This document shows, one piece after another, positions 8,407 to 16,980 of a stretch of 64,000 bases of DNA. The notes below the pieces were generated by a model that saw only the letters and a program-made list of their open reading frames with translations, did not search any database and was not told the origin of the DNA. Position 1 is the stretch's first letter; each line of letters opens with the position of its first letter. This DNA comes from Polyangiaceae bacterium (GTDB lineage: Bacteria; Myxococcota_A; Polyangia; Polyangiales; Polyangiaceae): the NCBI GenBank assembly GCA_041389725.1, contig JAWKRG010000003.1, forward strand, positions 1,362,573-1,426,572, in the 5' to 3' direction. Made by a program: the position numbers and the translations under genes.

Positions 8407-9630
8407 CTACTCGCCGCCCTCGACGATGTACGCGCGGTCGGTGTCGATGAAGGTCGAGATCGCGCCGGCCATGGCCTCGGCGATCTCGCGGGCGGTCTCC
8501 GCTTGCTCGGGCGTCGGCTTTCGCGGCCGTCCGGTTTCGGCATCGAAGGTGCACACCAGATCCTTGCGGACCTCGACGCCGAGGGAGCTGGGGCGGTCGA
8601 CGGCGCGCCGGTAGCGCGTCACGACGTCGCTGTCATGAAGGAACTCGCGCACTGCGCGGTAGGCGTCGAGCGAAGGGCCAAGCGTCGCTTGCTGTTTCGG
8701 TGAGACCCTGCGGAAACGATGCAGGAAGCTGCGGCACGCCTCGGCCTCGGCCAGGCGCAGGTTGGTGTCGAGCAGCATCGTCCAGATCTGCTGATACGCC
8801 GGGTCGTCCGCAGTCTGGGGGCGCTCGGCCTGAAACGCCTGACGCAAGTAGCGAAAGAAGTACCAAACCTGGGCACGCAGCTCGATGCTGCCGTCGGGCA
8901 AGAAGTACGGGTGATTGTGGACCACCCGGAAGCCAGAGCGCTCGAGGTTGAGACTGATCCGGTCACGCAAGATGCGGCTGCAAGTCGATTCCGCGAGATC
9001 GTCCGGGTAGAGGGGATCGAACACACCGAAGGGCATGCGTGCTTCTCGCTGGTAGGCGCGGGGCAGGCTGATCAAGCTGACGTGGGCGCGCTTCGTGGCG
9101 CTCGCGTGCGCCTCGTCGTAGGTGTGCAAGCCAATGTTGATCAGCTTGCCGTCGAGGTGCTGCTCCATGGCTTCGGAGATGGGGTCGTAGCAGGTCTCCA
9201 GCAGCTCGGTCTTCTGCCGATGGTCGAGGGCCTGGGCGTAGAGCTGCCCGATGGCGAGCCGCTCCAGCGGGTCCGCGATGTTCTCCGGAGTGCTGCCGGG
9301 AAAGCGGTTGAAGTCGAGCAGCACGCGGGCAATGTTGCAGCGCGCGTATCCACCCACGCCGAGCGCCGCCGCCAGGTGTGACGCAACCAGATTGGCGCCC
9401 CAGTCGCGCGCCCGAACGTGCTGCTGCATGAGCACCTCGGGATCGACCAGCGGCCTGCCGTCCGCGCGGAAGCGAAACTGGTGCGGAATCGCACCTCCGT
9501 CGTGCGGAGTGTAGAGGAACACGCGCCCGCGAAACTCGTCAGGCAGGAGGTGCGACCCACGTGGCGAAACCTCGTGGTACTCGAGGGGCGGGTCGCAAGG
9601 ACGGTCGAAGTCGATCGGATCGGAGGGCAC
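8407..9630 (-). CDS. N-formylglutamate amidohydrolase-like protein
   Basis: This is a 407-aa protein with a GTG start. The fold is suggested by a TPHDGGAIP segment near the N-terminus (in the place of the usual S-H-x-G-x-x-I-P), LLDFNRFPG (in the place of D-x-N-R) and an LINIGLHTYDE segment. N-formylglutamate amidohydrolases release formate and glutamate in histidine degradation. The family is broad and also contains proteins acting on other formylated or small amide substrates. No histidine-utilisation genes are nearby, so the substrate is uncertain. The ribosome site is weak and the exact start is less sure than the product family. Confidence 0.65.
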   Translation of the reverse strand: MPSDPIDFDRPCDPPLEYHEVSPRGSHLLPDEFRGRVFLYTPHDGGAIPHQFRFRADGRPLVDPEVLMQQHVRARDWGANLVASHLAAALGVGGYARCNIARVLLDFNRFPGSTPENIADPLERLAIGQLYAQALDHRQKTELLETCYDPISEAMEQHLDGKLINIGLHTYDEAHASATKRAHVSLISLPRAYQREARMPFGVFDPLYPDDLAESTCSRILRDRISLNLERSGFRVVHNHPYFLPDGSIELRAQVWYFFRYLRQAFQAERPQTADDPAYQQIWTMLLDTNLRLAEAEACRSFLHRFRRVSPKQQATLGPSLDAYRAVREFLHDSDVVTRYRRAVDRPSSLGVEVRKDLVCTFDAETGRPRKPTPEQAETAREIAEAMAGAISTFIDTDRAYIVEGGE

Positions 9631-9855
9631 TTGGGCGCGGACAGTCTACTCGGCGGCGGCGGCGTTCGTCCAAAGACCTTCGGCACGATTCGTCCGGGCG
9701 TGATCCCCTCACCTCCAGCCGTGATCGGCGCGTCGGCACGCCGCTGGCGCGCTAGGAGCGCTCTTGGCTCCCAGAACGTTGGTGCGCTGACCTTCTCCGA
9801 TGTTCAGCGAGTGTCCGCCCGCCGAATCAGGGTATGGTTCACTCTGGTTTTCGAC

Positions 9856-10467
9856 ATGGCGCGAAAGCTGCCCAGCCTCGAACGCTATCTGGAACAGCTG
9901 CCTCTGGGAGTGGATTCCCACCCGGCGTGTCAGCTCAAGGCGTCGGTGTATCGGAGCGCAGTGGAGTCCCGCAGCCTCGACGGCGTGCTCGATGCGCTTC
10001 CCTTCGACATCCGGGAGCTCGTGACGAGCCCGCCCCCGGTGAGCACCTGGGTGCGCGAAGTTCACGCCAACTCGCTCATGATCGCCGTGCGCGACGTGCA
10101 CTTCCAAGTCGGGGCCGCGGGGCTCGACGACTACTCGGAGTGGACGCGCCAGCGAAACGTCGTGCTCATGACGCGACCCTTGTACCGTGCGCTGTTTCGA
10201 TTCCTGTCGCCGGATCGGCTATTGAGAGGGCTGGAGGGGCGCTGGCATGCGTTTCGGCGCGGAACCACGGCCGACGCCCATCGTCGAGGGCCGGGACACG
10301 TCGAGTTCGAGCTGCACTACCCGTCGCACCTGTACGACGAAGTCGTCCTTGCAGGGCTGCGCGGCGCGCTGGTAGCTGCGCTCGAAGCTGCCGGCGGCGA
10401 AGACGCACAGGTAGAGCTACTCGGTTTCCAGGAACAAGAAGCGCGCTATGCGATTCGGTGGCGCTGA
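9856..10467 (+). CDS. DUF2378-like (Myxococcales-restricted) protein
   Basis: This is a 203-aa cytoplasmic protein with no signal peptide or membrane segment. The start at ATG 9856 gives the expected length; the frame is open further upstream but there it overlaps the divergent gene. The ending EQEARYAIRW, the overall size and a central basic RPLYRALFRFL segment resemble the DUF2378/TIGR02265-type proteins that occur in many paralogues in myxobacteria, whose function is unknown. Assignment is from general resemblance, not a defined motif. Confidence 0.55.
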   Translation: MARKLPSLERYLEQLPLGVDSHPACQLKASVYRSAVESRSLDGVLDALPFDIRELVTSPPPVSTWVREVHANSLMIAVRDVHFQVGAAGLDDYSEWTRQRNVVLMTRPLYRALFRFLSPDRLLRGLEGRWHAFRRGTTADAHRRGPGHVEFELHYPSHLYDEVVLAGLRGALVAALEAAGGEDAQVELLGFQEQEARYAIRWR

Positions 10468-10621
10468 CGCTAGTGCCACGCGCGACAGGTATTGTGTGGA
10501 GCTCTTCACGGATGCTCAGCTTCGATTCCGCATGCTTGAAGCGCCTTGCCCTTGCGGTTGGGTGAAGTCGCGGTGAGTTGCGCCGATTGACCCTGAAGCA
10601 ACGGTCCTTCACGCTGCGCCC

Positions 10622-11095
10622 ATGACCGAGACGCCAACCAAGCATCCCCAGTCGGTCCGCCGTCTCTGGATTCGGCCGTTGCTCTTTGGCATTGCGTTGG
10701 TCACCCTGCCGTTCCCGTGGATCGAGGTGCAGGGCAGCTGCGGCGCACCAATGTACAGCCGCGAGATCAAGACCGGGTTGCAGTTGCTCGGCAAAGATGT
10801 CGCTCCCCCGATCATCCTCTGCGTACTCGTGCTGCTCTCCTTGGCATTGCTATTCTTGGCACCCCGATTGACGCGGGGTACTCGCGTGGTGGCGCAGTTG
10901 GTCGCGACCATCGTCAACGGTGTGGTGCTCCTCTTCACGTGGTTCCTCGTGACCTTTCAGCCGCTGAGTCACATCAAGCTCAAGCCTGCGGTGCTCGTCG
11001 CCGTCACCGCCATGGCGACTACGCTGGTGGAGAGCGTTTGGCGCATGACCTTGGATCTGCGAGAAATGGTCGCTAGGCGTGACCGGCGACGCTGA
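10622..11095 (+). CDS. Small integral membrane protein
   Basis: This is a 157-aa protein with about four hydrophobic segments: LLFGIALVTLPFPWI, PIILCVLVLLSLALLFLA, VNGVVLLFTWFLVTF, and a weaker AVLVAVTAMATTLV. It ends in a basic RRDRRR tail, presumably cytoplasmic. No family was recognised. It converges with the DUF5360-like gene at 11242. A perfect 12-bp palindrome, GGATCGCGATCC (11097-11108), begins one base after the stop codon. Confidence 0.6.
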   Translation: MTETPTKHPQSVRRLWIRPLLFGIALVTLPFPWIEVQGSCGAPMYSREIKTGLQLLGKDVAPPIILCVLVLLSLALLFLAPRLTRGTRVVAQLVATIVNGVVLLFTWFLVTFQPLSHIKLKPAVLVAVTAMATTLVESVWRMTLDLREMVARRDRRR

Positions 11096-11241
11096 AGGAT
11101 CGCGATCCGGGCGGCGGGGCGCCACGCTTGTGACCACCCGGGAGGCCGCGACGGAGTTCACCAACGGCGGGGAACCACTGTCGTCGCGTCGCCGCTCCGA
11201 GCGCCCGTTTGCTTCCGCGAACAGCCCCTAGTGGTCACGAT

Positions 11242-11661
11242 TCAGACGCTGGCGACGGCGGCGAAGTAGCGACCGCGGCTCGACACAAAGAGCGCCGCTG
11301 GCCAAGCCACCAAGAACAGGTTCGACAGCCACCAAGCCGGGTCGAAGCTGCATTGGAAGGCCCAGAAGCTCAGTGCCAGCAGGCCCGCGCAGAAAGTGAG
11401 CGTCATGCTTACGAGAGCCAACGGCTGCCAGTCGCGCGCATGCCTGGCGGCCCACAGCGCCAGGATGCCTGTGGTGCTGGCCAACAGGTCGATGGGCATG
11501 AATGACCAGTTCCACGCCACGATTTGGGGATCGTGATAGTCGCGAAACAGCCACTCGGGGGGTACGGACAAGAGCCCAAACGCCATCCCACCACTGATGG
11601 CCCAGTACGCGACGAAGCCCAGATCCGTCACCATCAGCAGAATGCGAAGCGCGCGCGGCAT
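11242..11661 (-). CDS. YvaD/DUF5360-like membrane protein
   Basis: This is a 139-aa protein with four predicted transmembrane segments (ILLMVTDLGFVAYWAISG; LLASTTGILALWAA; MTLTFCAGLLALSFWAF; NLFLVAWPAALFV). Segments such as DYHDPQIVAWNWSFMPIDL and STTGILALW match my recollection of the YvaD/DUF5360 family, which has no known function. The ATG at 11661 was preferred over one at 11745 because it places the first membrane segment at the usual distance from the N-terminus. Confidence 0.65.
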   Translation of the reverse strand: MPRALRILLMVTDLGFVAYWAISGGMAFGLLSVPPEWLFRDYHDPQIVAWNWSFMPIDLLASTTGILALWAARHARDWQPLALVSMTLTFCAGLLALSFWAFQCSFDPAWWLSNLFLVAWPAALFVSSRGRYFAAVASV

Positions 11662-11822
11662 CGGAGACGCATAGTAGCAGAGAGCGGCGGACGCCAGCGT
11701 CGGGGTCACAGTAGCGCCGACGCGTGCGAACTGTAGCTCCCGCATCCGGCGCCCCGCGCCGACCCAGACGGTCGAGCGTGTCTATCCACGGATCCTGACC
11801 TTCGGGCTACACTTCGGGCTGG

Positions 11823-12800
11823 ATGGACTGGAACGACGTGCGGCACTTTCTGGCACTGGCCCGCACCGGATCGGCTCGGGCGGCGGGCGCCTCGCTCGGC
11901 GTGAGCCACTCGACGGTGGTGCGGCGGGTGGAGGCACTCGAAATCGAGCTTGGCGTTCGGCTCTTCGATCGGCACCGCGACGGCTACCTGCTCACCGATG
12001 CCGGGGAACAGATGGTCCCAGGTGCTGAACGCGTCGAGCGCGAGATGACCGCGCTCGAGCGAGGCGTGGCGGGACAGGATGGGAGACTGGAGGGACCCGT
12101 GCGGGTCACCTGCACGGATCCGTTCGTTGGGCGCATGTTGGTGCGCGCGATGGCGGTTCTTTGCGAGCGCCATCGAGGACTCGAGATCGAGTTGGACGCC
12201 GACAGCCGCTACCTGGACCTGTCGAAGCGCGAAGCGGACGTGGCCGTGCGCGCGGTGGCGCGGGACGCGACGCCGCCGGAGCACCTGCTCGGGCGCAAGG
12301 TCGTCCCCATCGTGCTCGCCAACTACGTCGCACACTCACACGAGGAGAGGCTCGACCCCGAGCGCGAGAGCAGCAACGCCCGCTGGCTCGGTTCCGACCG
12401 GAGAAAGATAGTCGAGGCCTTGCTGGCGTCGTCGAGCTACCCCGACTTGCCGATCTGGGGCGCATTCACGTCGATCTCGGTGCTCGTCGAGGCCGCGCAC
12501 GAGGGCCTGGGGCTGGTGATGTTGCCCACGTACGTTGGCGACCTCGACCCAGGGCTGCGGCGGTTGGCGCGACCCGATGTGCGGCACGTGGGTGATTTTT
12601 GGCTCCTCAGCCATCCCGATCTCCGTGACAACGCGCGCCTCCAGGCCGCGCGCGAATGCGTCGCCACGGCACTCACGAGCCGCAGCCGGCTCTTCGCAGG
12701 CGAGCAGCCACACCGTGGCCGGAGCGAAAATGCGCCAGAGCGTACCGAAGATGCACCGGGCAAGACCGGCTCCTGGCGCGTAGATCTAGCGAGCGAGTAA
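11823..12800 (+). CDS. LysR family transcriptional regulator
   Basis: This is a 325-aa protein. The N-terminal winged HTH is clear (MDWNDVRHFLALARTGSARAAGASLGVSHSTVVRRVEALE, with the LFDR turn following). The C-terminal part is the periplasmic-binding-protein-like effector domain, including VRVTCTDPFVGRMLV and VEAAHEGLGLVMLPTYVGD. The last 35 residues are a charged extension beyond the usual LysR length. It diverges from the DUF5360-like gene and is followed by a methyltransferase gene 34 bases downstream, either of which may be its target. Confidence 0.9.
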   Translation: MDWNDVRHFLALARTGSARAAGASLGVSHSTVVRRVEALEIELGVRLFDRHRDGYLLTDAGEQMVPGAERVEREMTALERGVAGQDGRLEGPVRVTCTDPFVGRMLVRAMAVLCERHRGLEIELDADSRYLDLSKREADVAVRAVARDATPPEHLLGRKVVPIVLANYVAHSHEERLDPERESSNARWLGSDRRKIVEALLASSSYPDLPIWGAFTSISVLVEAAHEGLGLVMLPTYVGDLDPGLRRLARPDVRHVGDFWLLSHPDLRDNARLQAARECVATALTSRSRLFAGEQPHRGRSENAPERTEDAPGKTGSWRVDLASE

Positions 12801-12834
12801 CGCCCCCGCAGGATCACGAAAGGTAGCCAGACGC

Positions 12835-13467
12835 ATGACGACGAACGCCCCTGCCAAGTTCTGGAACGACGTCGCCGGGAAGTACGCGGCCAAGCCCGTG
12901 GCAGACGTTCCCGCCTTCGAGCGCAAGAAGGCGATCACCCGCAAACACCTGACGCCCAGTGCCACGATCCTCGAATTGGGTTGTGGGACGGGGTCGCTCG
13001 CCCTCGAGATGTCGCGTCACGCGGGCCACATCCACGCGATGGACATCTCCTCCGAGATGATCCGGATCGCCAACGACAAGAAGGCCGCCCAGGGCGTCAC
13101 CAACGTGACGTTCTACCAGCAGGTGCTGGACGAAGGCGTTCCGTTCGAGCCCGAGCAGTTCGACGGCGCCTGGGCGTACAGCATCTTGCACCTCGTGGAA
13201 AACCGGCGAGGCACGCTCGAACGGATCTTCTCGCTGTTGAAACCGGGCGGCTCGTTCATCTCGTCCAACGTGTGCCTCGGAGGAACCTGGGTGCCCTACG
13301 GCGCGCTGATCGCGGTGATGCGCTGGTTCGGCAAGGCCCCGATGGTCTACCTGTACGATGGTGAGACGATCCTCCGCGAGCTCCGGGAGGTGGGCTTCGG
13401 CGACATGACGGTCCATGCCGTGGGTGCCGACGCGAAGGTCGCCTTCGTGACTGCCACCAAGCCGTGA
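12835..13467 (+). CDS. Class I SAM-dependent methyltransferase
   Basis: This is a 210-aa protein. The SAM-binding motif I is ILELGCGTGSLAL, with the acidic strand-2 end in HIHAMDISSEMI and a motif III region around LKPGGSFISSN. The fold is the common small methyltransferase of the Methyltransf_11/25 type; the acceptor substrate is not evident. AAAGG upstream of ATG supports the start. It follows a LysR gene by 34 bases and converges with a second LysR gene (ends 13509). Confidence 0.9.
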   Translation: MTTNAPAKFWNDVAGKYAAKPVADVPAFERKKAITRKHLTPSATILELGCGTGSLALEMSRHAGHIHAMDISSEMIRIANDKKAAQGVTNVTFYQQVLDEGVPFEPEQFDGAWAYSILHLVENRRGTLERIFSLLKPGGSFISSNVCLGGTWVPYGALIAVMRWFGKAPMVYLYDGETILRELREVGFGDMTVHAVGADAKVAFVTATKP

Positions 13468-13508
13468 GACCGCCGAGAGTCCGCCGTCGCCGGAGGTCGC
13501 GCAGAGCG

Positions 13509-14384
13509 CTATCGCCCACCGTCTTGGCGATCGTCCCCATTCAGCAGCGCTGGCGCTCGCTGGCCTAGCACGTTCATTACCAGCCGAACGCGGGCTGACT
13601 GCCGCAAATCCCGATGCGTCAGGACCCAGACGTCCATGCTCATCCCAGCACGCGGAATCGCGCCTCGGGGGCGCAGCGCTGGTCGTTTCGCGGCCAGGGC
13701 CACAGGCAGTAGCGCCACGCCGGCTCCAGCATCGACCAAGTCCAACATGACGTGCACGGAGTCGACTCTTGCTGCGACGCGAGGCGAACCGCCCGATTCT
13801 CGACGGGCCAGCTCCCATGTGCGCTCCGCGCCAACTCCCTCGTCCCACATCACCCAAGGTGCGTCCGCCTGCGCGACTACGTCTTGCCGTCCGTAGACCC
13901 CGAAGGGCATCTGTCCAAGCTTCCGTCCGAACAACTCGGGACTTGGCTGGTCGGTAGCGCGGATCGCGATGTCCGATTCTCGGCGTCGGAGGCTTACCGT
14001 GCGGTCCGTGGAGAGAAGTCGGATTCGGATCTCGGGATGCGCGGCCGCCAACTCGGCGAAGATCGGCGCTAGCAGTGGGCCCGCCACCTCGAATAGCGTC
14101 ACATCCAACCGCCCCGAGAGTCGCAGGGCGTGACCGTCGAACAGCTGAGTGGCGCGGAGAGCCTCGGCTTCGACGGATTCTGCAACTGGGACGAGACGTT
14201 CACCGGCTTCCGTGGGAACGAAGCCTTGGGCCGTGGGCTCAATCAGCTTCATCCCCGCCGCTTCCTCCAGCGCTGCCAGTCGCCGATGGATCGTGGACCG
14301 ACTGACGCCCAGAGCGCCCGCCGCCGCGGAGACCGTGCCCTGTCGCTGGATGGCTAGAAACACTCGTAGATCGTCCCAGTTCAT
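13509..14384 (-). CDS. LysR family transcriptional regulator
   Basis: This is a 291-aa protein. The start at 14384 (MNWDDLRVFLAIQ) is the normal LysR beginning; an upstream ATG at 14423 adds 13 unlikely residues. The HTH is GTVSAAAGALGVSRSTIHRRLAALEE. The effector domain includes LDVTLFEVAGPLLAPIFAEL and VHVMLDLVDAGAGVALLP. It is transcribed away from the tandem alpha-beta-barrel protein at 14505, its most likely target. It resembles the LysR at 11823 in domain layout and in its opening MxWxDxRxFLA. Confidence 0.9.
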   Translation of the reverse strand: MNWDDLRVFLAIQRQGTVSAAAGALGVSRSTIHRRLAALEEAAGMKLIEPTAQGFVPTEAGERLVPVAESVEAEALRATQLFDGHALRLSGRLDVTLFEVAGPLLAPIFAELAAAHPEIRIRLLSTDRTVSLRRRESDIAIRATDQPSPELFGRKLGQMPFGVYGRQDVVAQADAPWVMWDEGVGAERTWELARRESGGSPRVAARVDSVHVMLDLVDAGAGVALLPVALAAKRPALRPRGAIPRAGMSMDVWVLTHRDLRQSARVRLVMNVLGQRAPALLNGDDRQDGGR

Positions 14385-14396
14385 CGTGGCCGTCGT

Positions 14397-14419
14397 GTCC
14401 GATTTCGGACATATGCATA
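14397..14419. promoter_or_regulatory. Candidate operator in the divergent LysR promoter region
   Basis: GTCCGA-TT-TCGGAC (14397-14410) is a perfect 6-bp inverted repeat, followed one base later by the palindrome TATGCATA (14412-14419). Both lie in the 120-bp gap between the LysR gene (start 14384) and the gene at 14505. Binding by that LysR protein is inferred from position only. Confidence 0.4.
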
Positions 14420-14504
14420 CCAATTACGTTCATTTACTGTCCAGACTAGAACACTAGGTTGCAGGGGCAAAAGCGCCACACCCGGCGCAGAGGAGAGCCC
14501 CCCA

Positions 14505-15188
14505 ATGACAACGTCCCAATCAACAAATGCCATCACTTTCCACGCTAATCGGAGCTACGAGGTGACCGGCGTCTGGGTGAAGCCCGACGCTTTGCCCGCG
14601 CTCCAGGCCTACTTCGGCAAGATCTTCCCAGTCGCTGCAGGCGAGTATGGCCTGCGATCCGTTTTCGGCTTGCGCCCCGTCTCGGCATACTCCGGTGACT
14701 TCGTTCCGGACCTGATGTTCGTGAACGAGTGGCCGTCGCTCGAACACTTCAAACAGTTTCTCGACGACCCACGCACGAAGGCACTGATCCCACAGCGGGA
14801 CGCAGCTGCGAACCGCCTTGTGGTCACTCAGTACAGCGTTCCGCAAGAGCGCACTGTGACTCTTCGCGAGGGCGACATCATCGAGTTCGGCGCGATGTGG
14901 ATCAAGCCCGGCAAGCAGGCGGACCTCGGCGCCTACTACGCCAAGGCGGTCGAGATCGCAAGGAAGCATGCTCTCGAGCCGATCACCGCCCTCAATCCCG
15001 TGTTCGCCTACAGCGGCGACTTCGCTCCCGACCGAGCTGGGCTGAACCTGTGGCGCACGATGGACAACTTCCGCGCCTTCGCAAATGAAGCCGAGTCGAT
15101 CTTCCGGGAGCGAGACGCCGCGCTCAACCGTCTAGTCGTGACCCACGCGGCGGTGCAATTCGCGGCAGAGGCTGACGCTGCCGCATGA
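14505..15188 (+). CDS. Tandem dimeric alpha-beta-barrel protein (DUF1330-like, two copies)
   Basis: This is a 227-aa cytoplasmic protein made of two similar halves of about 105 residues. Each half has the order VWVKP/MWIKP ... P-V-x-AYSGDF-x-PD ... DAAANRLVVTQ/DAALNRLVVTH. This internal duplication is typical of ferredoxin-like (dimeric alpha-beta barrel) proteins that form a pseudo-dimer in one chain. Function is unknown; relatives include small oxygenase- or isomerase-like proteins. GGAGAG precedes the ATG. It is divergent from a LysR gene, suggesting inducible expression. Confidence 0.65.
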   Translation: MTTSQSTNAITFHANRSYEVTGVWVKPDALPALQAYFGKIFPVAAGEYGLRSVFGLRPVSAYSGDFVPDLMFVNEWPSLEHFKQFLDDPRTKALIPQRDAAANRLVVTQYSVPQERTVTLREGDIIEFGAMWIKPGKQADLGAYYAKAVEIARKHALEPITALNPVFAYSGDFAPDRAGLNLWRTMDNFRAFANEAESIFRERDAALNRLVVTHAAVQFAAEADAAA

Positions 15189-15195
15189 TCGACGT

Positions 15196-15242
15196 GGGCT
15201 TCTCGGCATGCGTGCCGCGGTGGCGGTGCGCGCCGAGAGCCC
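15196..15242. terminator. Hairpin terminator between convergent genes
   Basis: GGGCTTCTCGGC (15196-15207) pairs with GCCGAGAGCCC (15232-15242) with one bulged base. The interior (CGTGCCGC / GCGGTGCG) can pair further using G-U pairs. It sits 7 bases after the stop at 15188 and faces the convergent SRPBCC gene (ends 15305). Confidence 0.55.
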
Positions 15243-15304
15243 GCGAGCAACAGTAGGTCGGCTTGGCTTGGACGCTTGCAAGGCATGAGGCAGGGGACAC
15301 CAAA

Positions 15305-15784
15305 CTAGCGCTGCGCCACTTCACCCATGGCTTCGACCAGATTGTCGAGCGCTGCGTTCATTCCGGCGCGGCTTCCGTCGATCATGTCGGCCCCGACGAA
15401 GGAGGCCACATGATCTGTCACCAGCAAGTGCGTGCCCTCGCCGTCCCGTCGCAGATCCCAAGTAACGAGAGAAACCGAAAGGCGAGCGTCGGAGGACGAT
15501 ATGACCTCACTGTAGACGATGCGCTGCGCCTCGACGATGTCCAGGTATCGAACCACTCCGGTGAACTGAAGGTCATGGCGACCCCCGCACCGAAACCGGT
15601 CTTCGCCATCGATTCGAAAGTCGGCCGAACCGTAGACGACGGCCGCAGTCGGTGAGGGAGCGCTCCATCTGGATCGCAGATCCACGTCCGCGTATGCCGC
15701 GAACACCGCCTCCGGCGGAGAGCCGAACTGGCGCTCGAAGACCAGGGTTTCATGTAGCGTGGACGGCAAGGCGCTCGGAGTCAT
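15305..15784 (-). CDS. SRPBCC (AHSA1-like) domain protein
   Basis: This is a 159-aa protein. The start at 15784 is supported by GAGG in a purine-rich run about 9 bases upstream; a longer frame to 15880 is basic and low-complexity and was discarded. The sequence has the START-like layout: ERQFGSPPEAVFAAYADVDLRSRW, a central FRCGGRHDLQFTGVVRYLD and a late LLVTDHVASFVGADMIDGSRAGMNAALDNLVEA. AHSA1-like proteins bind hydrophobic ligands or act as stress-related accessory proteins. The short SRPBCC-like fragment just upstream (15893-16108) suggests the locus once held a related second gene. Confidence 0.85.
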   Translation of the reverse strand: MTPSALPSTLHETLVFERQFGSPPEAVFAAYADVDLRSRWSAPSPTAAVVYGSADFRIDGEDRFRCGGRHDLQFTGVVRYLDIVEAQRIVYSEVISSSDARLSVSLVTWDLRRDGEGTHLLVTDHVASFVGADMIDGSRAGMNAALDNLVEAMGEVAQR

Positions 15785-15813
15785 TTCTCTTGGCCTCCTC
15801 TTCTTCCTTTTGA

Positions 15814-15948
15814 CAGATCCAGGAACTGGAAGGGCCCGCCGAGGTTTGGACGGGGCTTGCGCCGAGCGACGTCGCCGCAACCGAGCGCGTCCTCAATCAA
15901 GTGCTCGAGCGGGCTCGCGCGCTGCTCGCGTCACAGCGTCCCGAGTGA
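15814..15948 (+). pseudogene. MarR-like regulator C-terminal fragment
   Basis: A 44-codon frame, bounded on the left by TGA at 15811, encodes IQELEGPAEVWTGLAPSDV followed by AATERVLNQVLERARALLAS and a stop at 15946. It resembles the last helices of MarR-family regulators, whose wing and DNA-binding parts are absent. It overlaps the antisense SRPBCC fragment, so this stretch looks like a junction of two gene remnants. The identification rests on a short sequence and is tentative. Confidence 0.4.
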
Positions 15949-16108
15949 CCCAGCCGGCGCACGCCTCGTGAGCTGTACCGTGGGTCTCGCACCACTCGGA
16001 GAGTTGTTCCGGGCGCGTCCAGGCGTCGAACACGTCCTCGCGAGAAGCGCGCAGGCTTCGCTCGAACTTGAACGTAAAGCTTTCACGATCGATCACGCTG
16101 TCGGGCAT
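15893..16108 (-). pseudogene. Truncated SRPBCC/AHSA1-like gene remnant
   Basis: A 71-codon frame starts like a normal AHSA1 protein (MPDSVIDRESFTFKFERSLRA, then SREDVFDAWTRPEQLSEWC). After residue 40 it continues into sequence with no family resemblance (ETHGTAHEACAGW...) and stops. The family normally runs to about 150 residues. The break coincides with the MarR-like fragment on the other strand, consistent with a deletion or recombination junction near 15950-15990. It could be a real short ORF, but it lacks most of the fold. Confidence 0.5.
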
Positions 16109-16168
16109 GTCAGACCTTCTTCTTCTTGCTGTCGAAAAACGATGGGCCTGGCGCTACAGTGGGGCACC

Positions 16169-16687
16169 ATGGCACGGGGGCTGAGGGATGCAGTGAGAGC
16201 GGGGGCGACCGGGCTTGGATTCGCACTGCTGCTCGCTGCGCCCAGACGAAGTGCTGCGCAAGCAGCGGAACCGACGGGCACGGAAGATCGCGAGCGCAGA
16301 GTCGCCGGCGTGCAGGAGGTCGGGGTGTTCGTGGGGGCGTTGGACTACACGGAAGGCAACGTCAACGTGTTCGACGTCGGTGCCACCCTTGGCGCCGCCA
16401 ATCGCCCGGTGAATCCATATCGCACACGCGGCGGATGGTTCACCGCGCAGAGTCAGTATGCGTTCTCGTCGTGGCTCGCTCTCGCGCTTCGCGCACGACT
16501 GGGGTCGCTGACGCGCGGTCCGCCAACGGTCGTCCCGCCAGACGAGACCGCGAACGGTGGCGACCCGAGCGCGCTGACGCACGCGTATCGGGGGGTTGGT
16601 GGATTTCGGCTCACGCCAGCGCGAAACCCTGGGGGGACCGAGTCGACGGCCACGACGCTTCGATCTGGATCATCGCTCTTGGTGTGA
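16169..16687 (+). CDS. Exported, possibly frameshifted, outer-membrane-like protein
   Basis: The frame from ATG 16169 encodes a signal peptide (MARGLRDAVRAGATGLGFAL, then cleavage near SAAQA) and a mature part with alternating strands (VGVFVGALDYTEGNVNVFDVGATLG, WFTAQSQYAFSSWLALALRA). After YRGVGG the predicted strand pattern is lost. The adjacent frame then offers WWISAHASAKPWGDRVDGHD followed by ASIWIIALGVSQRW to a stop at 16719. One extra G in the G6 run near 16588-16593 would join the two frames smoothly. It may therefore be a broken or phase-variable gene. No specific family was recognised. Confidence 0.5.
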   Translation: MARGLRDAVRAGATGLGFALLLAAPRRSAAQAAEPTGTEDRERRVAGVQEVGVFVGALDYTEGNVNVFDVGATLGAANRPVNPYRTRGGWFTAQSQYAFSSWLALALRARLGSLTRGPPTVVPPDETANGGDPSALTHAYRGVGGFRLTPARNPGGTESTATTLRSGSSLLV

Positions 16688-16759
16688 GCCAGCGCTGGTC
16701 GAGCTTCGCGCCGCTGTGAGTGAAGCGCGGAAACGCCAAGCTGACCCGTGCGCCTGTGG

Positions 16760-16860
16760 GTGTCGTGGCCCCGGCCGCGCGGGACGCGCGGGCTTGGGGC
16801 CACCCGCCGGCTTGGCGGCGGAACGTGCAGGGACGATGTGCGCTGGGGCACCCAATCGCG
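16760..16860. repeat. Dispersed hairpin repeat, copy 3 (short form)
   Basis: About 100 bp match the first half of copies 1 and 2. Hairpin 1 (GTGGCCCC/GGGGCCAC with nested CCGCGCG/CGCGCGG) is intact. Hairpin 2 has lost one base, leaving CCGCCG/CGGCGG around GCTTGG. The long extension with the third hairpin is absent. It lies in the roughly 380-bp gap between 16687 and 17068. Confidence 0.85.
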
Positions 16861-16980
16861 GCCGCCGGCCATGCCCGCTTCCGGGACCATTTGGGTCTCG
16901 ACCCGCGGCGGCGCGGAGCGCTACTCCCGCGAAGTGCGACGGGGGCGCCGTTGAACGCGCGGCAGTCAGTTCATTGGCGA

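Noticed and set aside
12814..13857. A 347-codon minus-strand frame over the methyltransferase
   Set aside because: The plus-strand methyltransferase has the SAM motif and ribosome site; the minus frame overlaps it and part of the second LysR gene and has no family resemblance.
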